From RGIG3009 sp045541495 (lineage in GTDB: Bacteria > Bacillota > Clostridia > Oscillospirales > Acutalibacteraceae), in the NCBI GenBank assembly GCA_045541495.1, contig JAZQJE010000003.1, positions 1 through 40,930 on the forward strand: a stretch of 40,930 nucleotides of DNA, in the 5' to 3' direction. Position numbers and translations under genes: made by a program. Below, one piece after another: positions 16,758 to 24,968 of this stretch. The notes beneath the pieces were generated by a model. It was not told the DNA's origin. It worked only from the letters and a program-made list of their open reading frames with translations, and searched no databases. The first letter of the stretch is position 1. Each line of letters opens with the position of its first letter.

Positions 16758-18659
16758 TCAAGTCTTTTTTGTTTTCCGTTTGGGCAACCGCCGCTTTACA
16801 CGGAGAAATATCACCGACAACGGCGGCAATGTCAGCGATAAGGACTGGTCGTGCCCGTGCATGGGCACCCAAGTGGCTTTGACTTCGCCATTGGTCACAC
16901 CGCCGCCGCCGAATTGCGCCGCATCGGTGTTGAACACTTCTTCATACACCGCATAGGCAGAAACGCCGATGCAATACTGTTCTCGCTTGACGGGGGTGAA
17001 ATTGCACACCGCCACCAATTCGTTGTCGTTACGGTCGATACGGCGAAACGCGATCACGCTTTGGGCGGCATCGTCGTGGGCAATCCACGAAAATCCTTCC
17101 CACGAAAAATCGTTTTCCCATAAAGGTCTGCTTTCGCGGTAAAAAGCGTTCAACGCGCGGGTATAGTGTTGCAACGTAGCGTGCGCGGGATAGTCCAGCA
17201 ACATCCAATCCAGTTGTTTGTGGAAATCCCATTCCGCAAACTGACCGAATTCCGTACCCATAAAGGTGAGCTTTTTGCCGGGATGTGCCATCATGTAGGC
17301 GGTAAACAAACGCACTCCCGCAAATTTATCGTCGTATAGTCCCGGCATTTTATTGATGAGCGAACATTTGCCATACACCACTTCATCGTGAGAAATGGGC
17401 AGGACAAAGTTTTCGGAAAAGGCGTAGAAAAACGAGAATGTCAGGGCGTTGTGGTTATCTTTGCGAAAATAGGGATCCAGCGAGATATACCGCAGCATAT
17501 CGTTCATCCAACCCATATTCCATTTGTAGTTAAAACCCAGTCCGCCGTTGTCGGTTGGATGAGACACCATGGGCCATGCAGTGGATTCTTCCGCGATCAT
17601 CATGGTGTTGGGATAGTCGGAAAACACGGCGCGGTTGAGATCTTGCAGAAACGACACCGCTTCCAGATTTTCATGGCCGCCGAAACAGTTGGGCAACCAT
17701 TCTCCATCGCGCCGATTATAATCGAGATACAACATGGAGGCTACGGCATCCACCCGAATACCGTCAATATGGTATTGCTCCAACCAGAATATCACATTGG
17801 AGATAAGAAAACTGCGCACTTCGGGACGGCCGTAGTCAAACACACAGGTGCCCCATTCCTTGTGTTCCCCTTTGCGGGGGTCGGCATATTCGTAGCAAGG
17901 CGATCCATCGAACCGATACAGACCGCTTTCGTCTTTGGGAAAATGGCCGGGAACCCAGTCCAGAATCACGCCGATCCCCGCCTGATGACAACGGTCTACA
18001 AAGGTCATAAACCCTTTGGGCGTACCGTAGCGGGAGGTGGGCGCGTAGTACCCCGTTACTTGATATCCCCATGAACCGTCAAAAGGATATTCCGACACAG
18101 GCATGAGTTCCACGTGGGTGTATCCCATCTCTTTCACATAAGGCACCAGCTCGTCCGCCAATTTTTCATAGGAAAAAGGGTTGCCGTCGCTGTATTGCTT
18201 CCATGACCCCAAATGGACCTCATAGATATTAACAGGAATATCGTATACCGAAGCGGCGGCTTTGTGCGCCTGCCATTCTTGATCCTGCCACCCATATCCC
18301 GAAATGTCGTACACACGGGACCCGTTAGCCGGGCGGGTCTCATAATGATATGCGTACGGATCGGATTTCATGACACCTTTTCCGTCGGCACCCACGATAT
18401 AGAATTTGTACACATCAAATTCCTGCACTTCGGCGGTAACGACCTGCCACACGCCTTCTTGCCCTATACGGGTCATGGGTGTGGCAACGGTGTTCCATCT
18501 GTTAAAATCGCCCACCAACGACACGCTGTGGGCGGCGGGGGCCCACACCCGAAACACATAGCCATTTTCACAAGGGTGACAGCCAAGTTCGCGATAGACA
18601 TGAAAACCATCCTGAGCAAACAACCGTCCCTGTTCCGTGCGGCTCATTTGATTTCCCAT
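16758..18659 (-). CDS. glgB: 1,4-alpha-glucan branching enzyme
   Basis: This GH13 enzyme introduces alpha-1,6 branches into glycogen. It is 633 residues long. An N-terminal CBM48-like module lies around 20-110 (YVFRVWAPAAHSVSLVGDFN). The (beta/alpha)8 barrel shows the catalytic aspartate in GIRVDAV near 305, the acid/base glutamate in MIAEEST near 360 and the third carboxylate in ISHDEVV near 425. FMGTEFGQ follows, and a beta-sandwich ends the protein. The ATG at 18659 has GAGGAAGG about 6 bases upstream, better placed than the ATG four codons inside. It is the first gene of the glgB-C-D-A operon. Confidence 0.95.
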   Translation of the reverse strand: MGNQMSRTEQGRLFAQDGFHVYRELGCHPCENGYVFRVWAPAAHSVSLVGDFNRWNTVATPMTRIGQEGVWQVVTAEVQEFDVYKFYIVGADGKGVMKSDPYAYHYETRPANGSRVYDISGYGWQDQEWQAHKAAASVYDIPVNIYEVHLGSWKQYSDGNPFSYEKLADELVPYVKEMGYTHVELMPVSEYPFDGSWGYQVTGYYAPTSRYGTPKGFMTFVDRCHQAGIGVILDWVPGHFPKDESGLYRFDGSPCYEYADPRKGEHKEWGTCVFDYGRPEVRSFLISNVIFWLEQYHIDGIRVDAVASMLYLDYNRRDGEWLPNCFGGHENLEAVSFLQDLNRAVFSDYPNTMMIAEESTAWPMVSHPTDNGGLGFNYKWNMGWMNDMLRYISLDPYFRKDNHNALTFSFFYAFSENFVLPISHDEVVYGKCSLINKMPGLYDDKFAGVRLFTAYMMAHPGKKLTFMGTEFGQFAEWDFHKQLDWMLLDYPAHATLQHYTRALNAFYRESRPLWENDFSWEGFSWIAHDDAAQSVIAFRRIDRNDNELVAVCNFTPVKREQYCIGVSAYAVYEEVFNTDAAQFGGGGVTNGEVKATWVPMHGHDQSLSLTLPPLSVIFLRVKRRLPKRKTKKT

Positions 18660-18692
18660 TCACAGCCTTCCTCTCGCTGATCCACATAATAT

Positions 18693-18721
18693 AGTTTACC
18701 AGTTCTATCCAGAAAAATCAA
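18693..18721 (-). promoter_or_regulatory. Candidate promoter of the glycogen operon
   Basis: On the minus strand TTGATT (18716-18721) and TAAACT (18693-18698) are 17 bases apart, 33 bases upstream of the glgB start. Both boxes match moderately. No obvious operator palindrome accompanies it. Confidence 0.5.
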
Positions 18722-18818
18722 GGGGGATTTGTCTGTTTTCTTATAAAAGTTTGTTTCACTTTCTTTGAGGTTTGTCTATTTTGTACAAAAAACGACACCA
18801 TTTTTGGACAAGAAACAA

Positions 18819-18836
18819 GGTCGGCCATCGCCGACC
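18819..18836 (-). terminator. Short GC hairpin after the mazF-like gene
   Basis: Arms GGTCGGC and GCCGACC enclose CATC directly after the toxin stop. The following minus-strand TTGTTTCTTGT is moderately T-rich. It would separate the toxin gene from glgB. The 150 bases between here and glgB hold only AT-rich sequence and the glgB promoter. Confidence 0.6.
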
Positions 18837-18841
18837 CTGCT

Positions 18842-19216
18842 TCAATGCACCTGTTCTTTTCGAGGAATCGGCACGCCGAGACCAAAACTGATCTGCAGCG
18901 CTTGATCCACCTGATCCATGAAACTGTCGTCCAATCGACCCATATGTTCTTTCAGACGGCGCTTGTCCAACGTGCGGATCTGCTCCAACAGTACCACAGA
19001 ATCCTTTGCCAGACCGCTATCCACGGAATCCACTTGAATATGGGTAGGCAGACGTGCTTTATCTTTTTGGCTGGTAATGGCGGCGGCGATCACCGTAGGG
19101 CTGAAGCGGTTGCCCACATCGTTTTGTACGATCAACACCGGTCGAACGCCGCCTTGTTCCGACCCTACTACCGGACTGAGATCGGCATAGTAAATATCGC
19201 CACGGCGAATGTTCAT
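18842..19216 (-). CDS. MazF/NdoA-type mRNA interferase, no antitoxin beside it
   Basis: This is a 124-residue toxin-family endoribonuclease of the PemK/MazF fold. The start MNIRRGDIYYADLSPVVGSE and RPVLIVQND are characteristic. Arg25 and Thr48, in positions matching the catalytic pair described for the Bacillus enzyme, are both present. The ATG has AAGGGGAG upstream. In Bacillus the toxin follows a small ribbon-helix-helix antitoxin gene. Here the 180 bases upstream contain no plausible minus-strand antitoxin frame, and the next gene is on the opposite strand. The antitoxin may be elsewhere, or the gene may be antitoxin-independent. The family call is firm. Confidence 0.92.
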   Translation of the reverse strand: MNIRRGDIYYADLSPVVGSEQGGVRPVLIVQNDVGNRFSPTVIAAAITSQKDKARLPTHIQVDSVDSGLAKDSVVLLEQIRTLDKRRLKEHMGRLDDSFMDQVDQALQISFGLGVPIPRKEQVH

Positions 19217-19398
19217 GTGTACTCCCCTTTCTACGCTTGCAACAACAGTGTGCCCTGTTTCAAGCGGTTTTAAACAAGAACCGATAACGGTAATTTGCTT
19301 GTCCGTAAAAGCATCTCGTTTTCAATATATGCCGACAGGAAATCTTCGGTCATAAAAAAGCCGTGCCGATACTATAGTGAAATAAAGGGAGAGATTCC

Positions 19399-19971
19399 AT
19401 GGAACGCAACATCGCTTATCAATATTGCCACCGTACCGTCACACAGGCGAGTGCCTTATGGCGAGATATATGTGCGGAACAACTACCTGCCGTTGCCGAC
19501 ATCCTCCTGCGCCGAAAACGGGACGATCGTGTACGCCGTCTGCTGTTTGACGAAATACGTCGCGCCTTTCTCACCCCCATCGACCGCGAAGATCTGTGGG
19601 GATTGTGCGTGGCAAGCGAAGAATTATTACGAGCGGTGGAAGACGTGGCCGCGGAGATCCATCGACAAGGACGAGAACGATTGCCGGACGGAAAAGCGTT
19701 TTGGGCGGAGATCGGCCTCGGCTGTGCCGCTCTGCAGCAAGCAGTAAAGTCCTTTCCCCGCTTTCAACGGCAAGACGATACTACAGACGCCCTCCACCGC
19801 TGGACGACGGCTCAAGAGCAGTGGCAAAAAACTTACGATGAGCATGCCAAAACCGCTTTCATGCAAAAAGATCTCGGCCGTTTGCGGATGTATGACAAAG
19901 GTCTTGCCGTTGCTCACGGCGGAGAAATCGTTGCCCGTCAATTACTGACAGCCATCTTGAAGAATGAATAA
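19399..19971 (+). CDS. DUF47/PhoU-like protein
   Basis: This is a 190-residue, almost wholly alpha-helical protein. The segment RRAFLTPIDREDLWGL around residues 52-68 matches the conserved TP-[FI]-DRED motif of the DUF47 family (PhoU-like Pit accessory proteins), which contributes metal ligands. Such proteins usually accompany a Pit-type phosphate transporter, but none is adjacent here. The neighbours are a solitary MazF and, convergently, an M23 peptidase. The ATG has AGGGAG 8 bases upstream; the promoter is not clear. A role in phosphate uptake or signalling is inference from the family. Confidence 0.7.
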   Translation: MERNIAYQYCHRTVTQASALWRDICAEQLPAVADILLRRKRDDRVRRLLFDEIRRAFLTPIDREDLWGLCVASEELLRAVEDVAAEIHRQGRERLPDGKAFWAEIGLGCAALQQAVKSFPRFQRQDDTTDALHRWTTAQEQWQKTYDEHAKTAFMQKDLGRLRMYDKGLAVAHGGEIVARQLLTAILKNE

Positions 19972-20009
19972 AAAATTGCCTTTCGACTTGTCAGTCGAAA
20001 GGCAATTTT
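19972..20009. terminator. Bidirectional terminator between convergent genes
   Basis: A perfect 16-base stem (AAAATTGCCTTTCGAC and its complement) encloses TTGTCA. A-rich and T-rich ends on both sides serve the DUF47-like gene on the plus strand and the peptidase gene on the minus strand. Confidence 0.92.
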
Positions 20010-20016
20010 GTGCTTT

Positions 20017-21429
20017 TTATCGTTGTACATAATCGAGAGGGTCTACCAGAACACCGTTTTTGATCACTTCAAAATGCAGATGAGGGCCGAGAGAATAGCC
20101 GGTATTGCCCACCTTGGCAATGTATTGTCCTTGGGCAACTTTATCTCCCTCTTTTACTTCCAATTTGCTGCAATGGGCATAACGGGTTTGAAACCCGTTG
20201 CCGTGGTCGATGAGCACAAAATACCCGTAACTGCCGTGATATTCCGCTTTGACCACCGTTCCGCCGTCGGAAGCAATGATCGGCTTGCCGTTGGTACTGC
20301 CGTTGGCAATATCGATTGCACCGTGAAAAGCACCCCAGCGCGATGCGAAATAAGAGGATATCTGTTTGGTATACGGCAAAGGCCAGATGAAATTCCCCGT
20401 TGCCACGCCGTCACCCACCACGGAAGAATCGGTATAGGTCTGAGCACCAATCTTGATCACCCGATCCACAGGCTCTTGCAACACTTCTACCGACATCACG
20501 GTCTCATATACTTCTTCGCCGTTCACATAAATGGTTTGGGCTTGTACCCGTTGCCATCCGTTAGACCCGTTTTTCACCACAGTCTCATACCCCAACGGCA
20601 GTGAAGCATCTTGGACATACACGGTGCTGTATTTCACCGTTTCGGTATAGGTCTTATTTTTATAAGTCTGAATAGGTAGTTTGCCCAAAACCGCCGCCAA
20701 CGTTCGCTCTTCCACAAATGCCGATACGGGATACGTGCCTTCTTTCAATGTCATGTCTGCAAAGAAATCTACCCCGTCGTATCGACCGGCATCGTAGGTG
20801 GCAAGCACCGTTTGCATTTGCGTTTCCACCGCTTGGCGGGTGGGCAATGCCCCCAAAAACTTATCGTCGGCATACACGCCCACACCGTTCATCAATTGGT
20901 CGTCCACCGTGCTTAAAATGCGATCGCGGATCTCTTCTTCGGTGAGGACGGTATGGCCTTTCATGACGGAAATCGTCAGTTTGGGCGCCCGCTCCACCGT
21001 GAAGGTGCCGTTGGCATTAATCACTGAGCCACGCACCATAGCCGCCGCAGATGCATAAGCAACCTCGTCTTTGATATACCCGATATCGGTCCCGCCGTAT
21101 TTCAGCGATAAAGCAAAGTCGGCACTGCCCCAATACCCCGCTGTTATCAGCAATATTGCCAACGCCGCCACCGGTGCCAAGCCGTTGATGATTCCCGTCC
21201 ATTTTCGAGTTTGGCGGTGATGAAAACGGGTGGCTCGCCGCATTTGTATGGTCTCGATCCCTTGTAATATTCCGTGAAACACCGGCCTCCACATCGTACG
21301 GGTAAATCGAACAATAGATTTTAAAAGGCGCGCAAAACGAACACCCGCCAGATAACAGATCCGATAGGCTTGCTCGTAAAACTCATCCCAGCGTTTTTTC
21401 AGTTGTGAGGTGTCGATCTTGAAATTCAC
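20017..21429 (-). CDS. Membrane-anchored M23 peptidase with G5 domain
   Basis: This is a 470-residue cell-wall endopeptidase. GTG at 21429 is chosen because GGGAGGG lies 6 bases upstream; an earlier GTG at 21444 overlaps that site. The basic N-terminal 80 residues are cytoplasmic, and one membrane helix lies near 83-103. An extracellular region with a SpoIID/YcdB-like ruler of helices and strands follows, then a G5 domain around 255-325 (YTETVKYSTV, then QTIYVNGEEVYET). The C-terminal LytM/M23 metalloprotease has zinc ligands in HGAIDIA near 370 and HLHFEV near 450. It probably cuts peptidoglycan peptide bridges during growth, division or sporulation. It has its own promoter after the luxS terminator. 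Confidence 0.92.
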   Translation of the reverse strand: MNFKIDTSQLKKRWDEFYEQAYRICYLAGVRFARLLKSIVRFTRTMWRPVFHGILQGIETIQMRRATRFHHRQTRKWTGIINGLAPVAALAILLITAGYWGSADFALSLKYGGTDIGYIKDEVAYASAAAMVRGSVINANGTFTVERAPKLTISVMKGHTVLTEEEIRDRILSTVDDQLMNGVGVYADDKFLGALPTRQAVETQMQTVLATYDAGRYDGVDFFADMTLKEGTYPVSAFVEERTLAAVLGKLPIQTYKNKTYTETVKYSTVYVQDASLPLGYETVVKNGSNGWQRVQAQTIYVNGEEVYETVMSVEVLQEPVDRVIKIGAQTYTDSSVVGDGVATGNFIWPLPYTKQISSYFASRWGAFHGAIDIANGSTNGKPIIASDGGTVVKAEYHGSYGYFVLIDHGNGFQTRYAHCSKLEVKEGDKVAQGQYIAKVGNTGYSLGPHLHFEVIKNGVLVDPLDYVQR

Positions 21430-21461
21430 GACAAACCCTCCCACCGTCCAAATTCGTCATC

Positions 21462-21491
21462 AGTATAGCACTTTCCCGCAAAAAAAGCAAA
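21462..21491 (-). promoter_or_regulatory. Candidate promoter of the M23 peptidase gene
   Basis: On the minus strand TTGCTT (21486-21491) and TATACT (21462-21467) are 18 bases apart, 33 bases upstream of the GTG. The -35 touches the T-tail of the luxS terminator. Confidence 0.5.
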
Positions 21492-21517
21492 TCTACCCCT
21501 ATTTTGAGGGGTAGATA
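21492..21517 (-). terminator. Terminator whose stem includes the luxS stop codon
   Basis: Arms ATCTACCCCT and AGGGGTAGAT pair perfectly around a 6-base loop. On the minus strand a T-rich stretch follows. The upstream arm encodes the last residues of LuxS and the TAG stop (21499-21501) lies in the loop and downstream arm, so termination and coding sequence overlap. Confidence 0.85.
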
Positions 21518-21960
21518 AGGTCATTTTCTGTCCACGATTCCATGGTAGCAGCCAATTCGGCGGCGTATTGTTTGGCCAACGGTAGATCGTGTTCCAAATA
21601 GTTGCCGCATTCTTCTTTGGCGGCACCGGGGATCGCACCCTCATAGGCGGCGATGAAGGCAAGGGCGTCTTTTGTCAGCGCTACCGCCTCGCCGTGCGAT
21701 AGTCCTTGTATCAAAAAATAAAATCCCGTTCGGCAACCCATGGGGCCGAAATAGACAATATGTTTCTCGTAAACACTGTTACGCACATAGGTGGCAAACA
21801 GGTGCTCCAAGGTGTGCATTCCCGCCGTTTCCAAAAAAGGCGGCGTATTGGGGCGGACAAATCGCAGGTCGTAGGTGATCACCTCTCCGTCCACTCGGGA
21901 CAGGTACATGCCGGGGGTCAGCACATCGTGATCAATGCGAAAACTGGCAATTTTTTTCAT
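21499..21960 (-). CDS. luxS: S-ribosylhomocysteine lyase
   Basis: This enzyme cleaves S-ribosylhomocysteine to homocysteine and DPD, the precursor of the AI-2 signal, in the activated methyl cycle. It is 153 residues, the usual length. The metal site is visible as HTLEH (His49, His53) and Cys118 in KEECGNY. Glu52 and catalytic Cys76 in GPMGCRTGFY are present. Its ATG overlaps the stop of the upstream pseudouridine synthase gene as ATGA, so the two are translationally coupled. No pfs/mtnN gene is in the window. Confidence 0.97.
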   Translation of the reverse strand: MKKIASFRIDHDVLTPGMYLSRVDGEVITYDLRFVRPNTPPFLETAGMHTLEHLFATYVRNSVYEKHIVYFGPMGCRTGFYFLIQGLSHGEAVALTKDALAFIAAYEGAIPGAAKEECGNYLEHDLPLAKQYAAELAATMESWTENDLIYPSK

Positions 21961-22847
21961 AGGTCAAGTCCTCCTATCAGGTGATGGTCAAGCAAGCATT
22001 GCCGCATATCATCGGGCAAGGGGCTGTGAAAAGACAACGCTTCATCCGTCAAGGGATGTTGGAGCGTCATAGCGGTGCAGTGAAGAGCATGACGAGGCAT
22101 GACCGCCGTATCGGTGCCGTACATGGTATCCCCTGCCAACGGATGACCGAGCCACGCCATGTGTACCCGTATTTGATGGGTGCGCCCCGTATCCAGTCGC
22201 AGGCGCACAAAGGTGATGTCTCCGTCGGTTGCCAACGCTTCGTAGTGAGTGCGGCTTTCCTTGCCGCCGTCCCCCACTTCACGGGTGATGCAAGAGCCCT
22301 CTTTCACACGAATGGGTTGATCCACCGTGCCGCTTCCTGTCAGTTGCCCCAACACGATGGCCAGATATTCTTTTTGCGGTTTCTGCATGAGTGCAAAGGC
22401 CACGTGGGGGTTTTTGGCCGCCAATAACAACCCGCTGGTATTGCGATCCAAGCGGTTGACGGGCCGAAAGGAAAGCGGTGTTCCGTTTCGCTCGAAATAC
22501 CCTACTACGGCGTTCGCTAAAGTGGGTTCGGGTTTTCCCGCCGAGGGGTGTACCGCTAAATACGGCGGTTTGTCGATAACCAGCAGAGATTCGTCTTCAT
22601 ACACCACCGCAAGGGGCATGTCCACTCCCTCGATATGCACCTCGTCTGCGGGCGGACACAACACCAGTTGTTCACCGGCGTGTAACAAGTCGATGGTGCG
22701 TCGGCGCTCACCGTTTACGGTGATGCCGTCTTGCTTAAACTTAAGCCGCACTACCATGCGGGAAGACATTCCCAGTCCTTTTCGCAAATAAGTCTGCACG
22801 TTGGCACCGTCGTATTCCGTCGGCACCGTATACACCCATCGCTCCAT
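21957..22847 (-). CDS. RluA-family pseudouridine synthase
   Basis: This is a 296-residue RNA-modifying enzyme converting uridine to pseudouridine, probably in 23S rRNA or tRNA. The N-terminal 80 residues form an S4-like RNA-binding region (SSRMVVRLKFKQDGITVNGE). The catalytic loop RLDRNTSGLLL near residue 130 carries the essential aspartate, and GRTHQIRVHMAWLGHPLAGD near 230 is characteristic. The ATG has AGGGGTGG upstream and a good promoter. It forms a two-gene operon with luxS through a 4-base overlap. The exact target site (RluC, RluD or other) cannot be decided by reading. Confidence 0.92.
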   Translation of the reverse strand: MERWVYTVPTEYDGANVQTYLRKGLGMSSRMVVRLKFKQDGITVNGERRRTIDLLHAGEQLVLCPPADEVHIEGVDMPLAVVYEDESLLVIDKPPYLAVHPSAGKPEPTLANAVVGYFERNGTPLSFRPVNRLDRNTSGLLLAAKNPHVAFALMQKPQKEYLAIVLGQLTGSGTVDQPIRVKEGSCITREVGDGGKESRTHYEALATDGDITFVRLRLDTGRTHQIRVHMAWLGHPLAGDTMYGTDTAVMPRHALHCTAMTLQHPLTDEALSFHSPLPDDMRQCLLDHHLIGGLDL

Positions 22848-22871
22848 CGTTCCACCCCTTTTTCTGCACCG

Positions 22872-22900
22872 ATTATACGGGTTTTCAAAGAAAAAAGCAA
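22872..22900 (-). promoter_or_regulatory. Promoter of rluA-type gene and luxS
   Basis: On the minus strand TTGCTT (22895-22900) and TATAAT (22872-22877) are exactly 17 bases apart, 25 bases upstream of the ATG at 22847. Confidence 0.75.
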
Positions 22901-22916
22901 GTTTCGTGAAACGCTC

Positions 22917-22944
22917 TTGTAATTTCGGTAATTTCTGCTAAAAT
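22917..22944 (+). promoter_or_regulatory. Promoter of metG
   Basis: TTGTAA (22917-22922) and TAAAAT (22939-22944) are 16 bases apart. The leader to the ATG is under 30 bases, too short for a T-box or S-box riboswitch. A palindrome GTTTCGTGAAAC (22901-22912) lies between the back-to-back promoters. Confidence 0.65.
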
Positions 22945-22977
22945 AGATGTTGTATCAAATAAAGGAGGACTATCCTC

Positions 22978-24918
22978 ATGGAAAACAAGAAGTTTTACAT
23001 CACCACCGCTATCGCCTATACCTCCCGTAAGCCCCACATCGGCAATGCCTACGATGTGGTATTGGCGGATATGATCGCACGGTATAAGCGCATGCAGGGG
23101 TTTGATGTTCATTTCCTGACCGGTTCCGACGAACACGGCCAAAAAATACAAGAGGCCGCCGAACAACAAGGTATTTCCCCCAAGGAATATGTGGATCGGG
23201 TGTCCGATGAGATCAAAATGGTGTGGAACAAACTCAACACTTCCTACGATCGTTTTATCCGCACCACCGATGCCGACCACGAAGCGGCAGTCAGCGCCAT
23301 TTTCAAGAAATTGTATGAACAGGGCGATATCTACAAGAGTGAATACGAAGGAAAATACTGTGTTCCCTGCGAATCGTTCTTCACCCCCTCCCAACTGGTG
23401 GACGGCAAATGTCCCGACTGCGGTCGTGAAGTGACCGACGCGAAAGAAGAAGCCTATTTTCTGCGCTTGTCCAAATATCAGGATCAGCTCATTGAATATT
23501 ACGAGCAACATCCCGATTTCATCCAACCGGAATCCCGCCGCAACGAGATGATGAACAACTTTCTCAAAAAAGGGTTATCCGATCTGTGTGTCTCCCGCTC
23601 CAGTTTCAGTTGGGGCGTGCCGGTGGAATTTGACAACAAGCACGTGATCTACGTATGGATCGACGCGTTGTCCAATTATATTACGGGGATCGGGTATCAT
23701 CCCGATGGCAATATCAGCGACCTGTTTGAGAAGAACTGGCCCGCCGACCTGCATGTCATCGGCAAAGATATCGTGCGATTCCACACCATCTACTGGCCCA
23801 TTATCCTGATGGCGCTGGGTCTGCCGCTCCCCAAACAGGTGCTGGGGCATCCGTGGTTGTTATCTGGCGACGATAAAATGAGCAAATCCAAGGGCAATGT
23901 GTTATACGCCGACGAACTGGCCGATCAATTCGGTACGGATGCCGTGCGGTATTACCTGTTGTCCGAGATTCCCTTTGCCCAAGACGGCACCATCACCTAC
24001 GAGAGTTTCATCAACCGCTACAATGCGGACCTTGCCAATACACTGGGCAACCTCATCAACCGCAGTATCGCCATGACTAACAAATATTTCGGCGTCACCG
24101 TCCGTAAAACGGCGGTGACGGGCAGTGAGTTTGACAGTGATCTCATCGCCTGTGCCGACACAGCAGTCACGAAATACACCGAATTCATGGACAAGTGGCA
24201 CAATGCCGATGCGGTGGATGCGGTAATGACTTTCGCCAAACGGTGTAACAAATACATCGACGAGACCGCCCCTTGGGCCATGGCGAAAAATGAGGCGGAC
24301 AAAGAAAAACTGGAAACGGTGTTGTATAACCTGCTGGAAAGCATTCGACTGCTCACCGCGTGCTTGCGCCCCATCTTGCCCGAAACCACGGACAAAGTGT
24401 TGGGGCAGATGCAGTTAACAACCGACGATCTTGCGTGGGAAACGCTGACTTTCGGCAAAAAAGACGGGTTTGCGGTGGGAACACCGTCTCCTCTGTTTGC
24501 CCGCATTGATCTGGAAAAAACGTTGCAGGAACTGGCGGCGGCACAGGAAGCGTCTGCCAAGGCGGAAGAACAACCTGAGGGATTGGCGTTTTTACCCCCA
24601 ATCGGGATCGACCAATTCGCGGCGATCGATCTGCGTGTGGCTAAAATTGTAGACTGTGAGCCCATTAAAAAGGCAAAGAAACTGCTCAAACTCACCTTGG
24701 ACGACGGCAGCGGCACGCCCCGCACGGTAGCATCGGGTATTGCCTTGTGGTATACCCCCGAAGACCTGAAAGGTCGTTCCATCATCGTGGTCGCCAACTT
24801 GAAACCCGCGGTACTTTGCGGCGTGGAAAGCAACGGTATGATACTGGCGGCAGACGACGGCGACGGCGCCAAAGTCATTTTTGTAGACGGTCTGACCCCC
24901 GGCAGTAAAGTTCGATAA
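22978..24918 (+). CDS. metG: Methionyl-tRNA synthetase
   Basis: This enzyme charges tRNA-Met with methionine. It is 646 residues long. The class I signature PHIGN lies at residues 19-23 and KMSKS near 300. A zinc-knuckle insert lies around 125-148 (CVPCESFF, then CPDCGREV). An anticodon-binding helical domain follows, and a C-terminal EMAP/Trbp111-type tRNA-binding domain from about 545 (FAAIDLRVAKIVDCE) helps dimerisation. The ATG has AAAGGAGG upstream. A hairpin terminator and then tatD follow in the same direction, the usual Firmicutes arrangement. Confidence 0.97.
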   Translation: MENKKFYITTAIAYTSRKPHIGNAYDVVLADMIARYKRMQGFDVHFLTGSDEHGQKIQEAAEQQGISPKEYVDRVSDEIKMVWNKLNTSYDRFIRTTDADHEAAVSAIFKKLYEQGDIYKSEYEGKYCVPCESFFTPSQLVDGKCPDCGREVTDAKEEAYFLRLSKYQDQLIEYYEQHPDFIQPESRRNEMMNNFLKKGLSDLCVSRSSFSWGVPVEFDNKHVIYVWIDALSNYITGIGYHPDGNISDLFEKNWPADLHVIGKDIVRFHTIYWPIILMALGLPLPKQVLGHPWLLSGDDKMSKSKGNVLYADELADQFGTDAVRYYLLSEIPFAQDGTITYESFINRYNADLANTLGNLINRSIAMTNKYFGVTVRKTAVTGSEFDSDLIACADTAVTKYTEFMDKWHNADAVDAVMTFAKRCNKYIDETAPWAMAKNEADKEKLETVLYNLLESIRLLTACLRPILPETTDKVLGQMQLTTDDLAWETLTFGKKDGFAVGTPSPLFARIDLEKTLQELAAAQEASAKAEEQPEGLAFLPPIGIDQFAAIDLRVAKIVDCEPIKKAKKLLKLTLDDGSGTPRTVASGIALWYTPEDLKGRSIIVVANLKPAVLCGVESNGMILAADDGDGAKVIFVDGLTPGSKVR

Positions 24919-24923
24919 ATCGT

Positions 24924-24953
24924 AAAACAGGGGCGTGAAAACGCTCCTGTTTT
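24924..24953 (+). terminator. Hairpin between metG and tatD
   Basis: AAAACAGGGGCG and CGCTCCTGTTTT pair with one wobble around TGAAAA. The T-tail is part of the stem and tatD begins 15 bases on, so it may attenuate rather than fully stop transcription. Confidence 0.6.
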
Positions 24954-24968
24954 CACAGGAGAAGCACT

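Noticed and set aside
16744..16872. 43-codon N-terminal extension of GlgC
   Set aside because: It overlaps the 3' end of glgB and lacks a ribosome site, while the ATG at 16743 matches the family start.
22923..22977. Possible T-box or SAM riboswitch before metG
   Set aside because: The leader after the promoter is under 30 bases and shows no specifier or antiterminator structure.
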